DNA from: Microcystis wesenbergii FACHB-1317
GTDB lineage: Bacteria; Cyanobacteriota; Cyanobacteriia; Cyanobacteriales; Microcystaceae
NCBI RefSeq assembly: GCF_014696875.1
Contig: NZ_JACJQV010000211.1
Location: 33,680 to 97,679, forward strand
Direction: 5' to 3'
Length of the DNA: 64,000 nt
Shown here piece after piece: positions 63,275-64,000 of the stretch (positions within the stretch are counted from its first letter, which is position 1; each line of letters opens with the position of its first letter). Below the pieces are notes generated by a model. It saw nothing but the letters and a program-made list of their open reading frames with translations. It had not been told where the DNA came from and made no database searches. The translations under genes and the position numbers were made by a program.

Positions 63275-64000
63275 CTAAAATGTAGATGATTCTAGGCTTC
63301 CATCAGATGCCGATTTATCATCGTGACAGTGGCGGTGTAGTAATTGAAGGTTTTTATATTCATCCTTTCCACCTAAGCTTAGAGGGCGAATGTGGTCAAC
63401 TTCAATTAAATCCGATGAGGTGAAATATTGCCCGCATCGGCTACACTTGCCTTGTTGCTTTTTGAGTAGTTTAGCTACTCTTGTAGGTGTGTCAATTGCT
63501 TGTCCTCTTCTGGTCGCCCAGTAAGTCCAATTTCCGTCGTAGGGTGAAGCGTCGGGGCGTACTAGGGTATGTCTGACAATTGGTGTCCAGTTATGTTTCC
63601 ATAGATAGAGACCGTCTTTAGTTTGAAATAACCAAGATTCTTGTCTTTCTTTCCCATTGCTGAGTTTAACTGTACCCGGTCTAAAGTAGTTTTTCAGCTT
63701 TTCGTAATTCGCTTTGCCGCATCTTGATACTGTCCATGCCCTTAGCATTAACCAGATTGTGTAATCTAGTTTATTGAAGGTATCACTAGATACTACTCCT
63801 GAGTAGTAGTTAGCCCATCCTCTAATGATTGGGTTTAGTTGACTAATCAGGGCTGATTGAGGTGCTGTTTTGTGTTTTTTGATTACACCTTTAATCGCTT
63901 CTGTGTGGGCTTTAACTGCTTTTTGGCTAGGTTTAATATGTGTTAGAAATGTTTTGGATATTCCTTTACATATTTTCCCTGCTTTGTATTTTCCTGCTGG
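63275..64000 (-). CDS. ltrA: Group II intron reverse transcriptase/maturase with HNH endonuclease, 5' part beyond window
   Basis: The frame is open from the right edge (64000) to the stop at 63275, 241 visible residues. The end of the RT/maturase domain X is seen: SQLNPIIRGWANYYSGVVS. Then comes WTYWATRRGQA, and the HNH endonuclease module with paired CxxC (CSRCGQ... LHRHCHDD) and IEVDHIRPLSLGGKDEYKNLQ. Such proteins splice the intron, reverse-transcribe it and nick target DNA for retrohoming. The RT catalytic YADD lies outside the window. Confidence 0.9.
   Translation of the reverse strand, partial: PAGKYKAGKICKGISKTFLTHIKPSQKAVKAHTEAIKGVIKKHKTAPQSALISQLNPIIRGWANYYSGVVSSDTFNKLDYTIWLMLRAWTVSRCGKANYEKLKNYFRPGTVKLSNGKERQESWLFQTKDGLYLWKHNWTPIVRHTLVRPDASPYDGNWTYWATRRGQAIDTPTRVAKLLKKQQGKCSRCGQYFTSSDLIEVDHIRPLSLGGKDEYKNLQLLHRHCHDDKSASDGSLESSTF

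Noticed and set aside
63275..64000. Reverse transcriptase as the DGR enzyme for the 30.5-kb variable region
   Set aside because: Domain X, the HNH module and an adjacent domain V hairpin identify it as a group II intron maturase.

Overview
The window reads as a chromosomal segment of a unicellular, bloom-forming cyanobacterium, most likely Microcystis aeruginosa or a close relative. Chlorophyll genes (chlG, chlD), a high-light-inducible protein, a phycobiliprotein lyase of the CpcS type, an NblR-like regulator, menB and many cyanobacteria-only families point to the phylum. The genus call rests on the dense small-repeat load (ATCAGTT arrays, GTAGGTTGGG palindromes, GGTGTGGGG tracts), several Uma2 genes, PD-(D/E)XK 'Rpn' genes, and decayed insertion sequences and toxin-antitoxin (TA) modules. 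It is an inference from pattern memory, not a database match.

Layout. 0-3.2 kb: 5'-truncated rimK, an ATPase of ferric-iron ABC importer type, a nucleoside-phosphorylase-like protein and tRNA-Leu(GAG). 3.2-8 kb: an accessory patch with Rpn and Uma2 nucleases, a broken TA pair, hairpin arrays, a PEP-CTERM protein and a nuclease-like coiled-coil protein. 8-16.6 kb: mostly housekeeping and photosynthesis genes (ABC-2 permease, DUF2862, ArsA-like ATPase, chlG, BI-1, a 56-residue Hlip, metallopeptidase, PmbA). 16.6-17.7 kb: an exact 432-bp tandem duplication. 17.7-28 kb: permease, chlD, conserved hypotheticals, ispD, a glycosyltransferase and menB. 28-32.7 kb: an IS1634-type transposase wreck, a 172-bp triplicated repeat, a formylglycine-generating-enzyme (FGE)-fold protein with a hypervariable-looking C-terminus, and a hicBA pair whose toxin is cut off. 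32.9-52 kb: nfu, an isocitrate/isopropylmalate dehydrogenase family protein, an OGT-like glycosyltransferase, argD, a K+ channel, a PIN/antitoxin wreck, pilT, a KaiB-domain protein, carboxypeptidase, pentapeptide and repeat proteins. 52.7-63 kb: GST, NblR-like regulator, DICT/HD-GYP-like protein, hpnH, DUF1517, phycobilin lyase, HEAT protein and creatininase. 63-64 kb: the 3' end of a group II intron, with its HNH-carrying maturase running off the window next to a broken RelE module.

Two observations stand out. First, the last 75 variable-looking bases of the FGE-fold gene at 30.5 kb match what adenine-specific mutagenesis by a diversity-generating retroelement (DGR) would leave: every non-family-conserved codon ends in C or T, inside an invariant FGE frame. 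No template repeat or DGR reverse transcriptase is visible, so it would be a target served in trans. Second, the window is a TA graveyard. Six modules or fragments are visible, and in all four that keep both partners the antitoxin frame is intact while the toxin is truncated or deleted. The breakpoints of several fall exactly in the small repeats that pepper the region. Several small non-autonomous elements (about 100-215 bp, with terminal inverted repeats and in one case a perfect 5-bp target duplication) can also be delimited.
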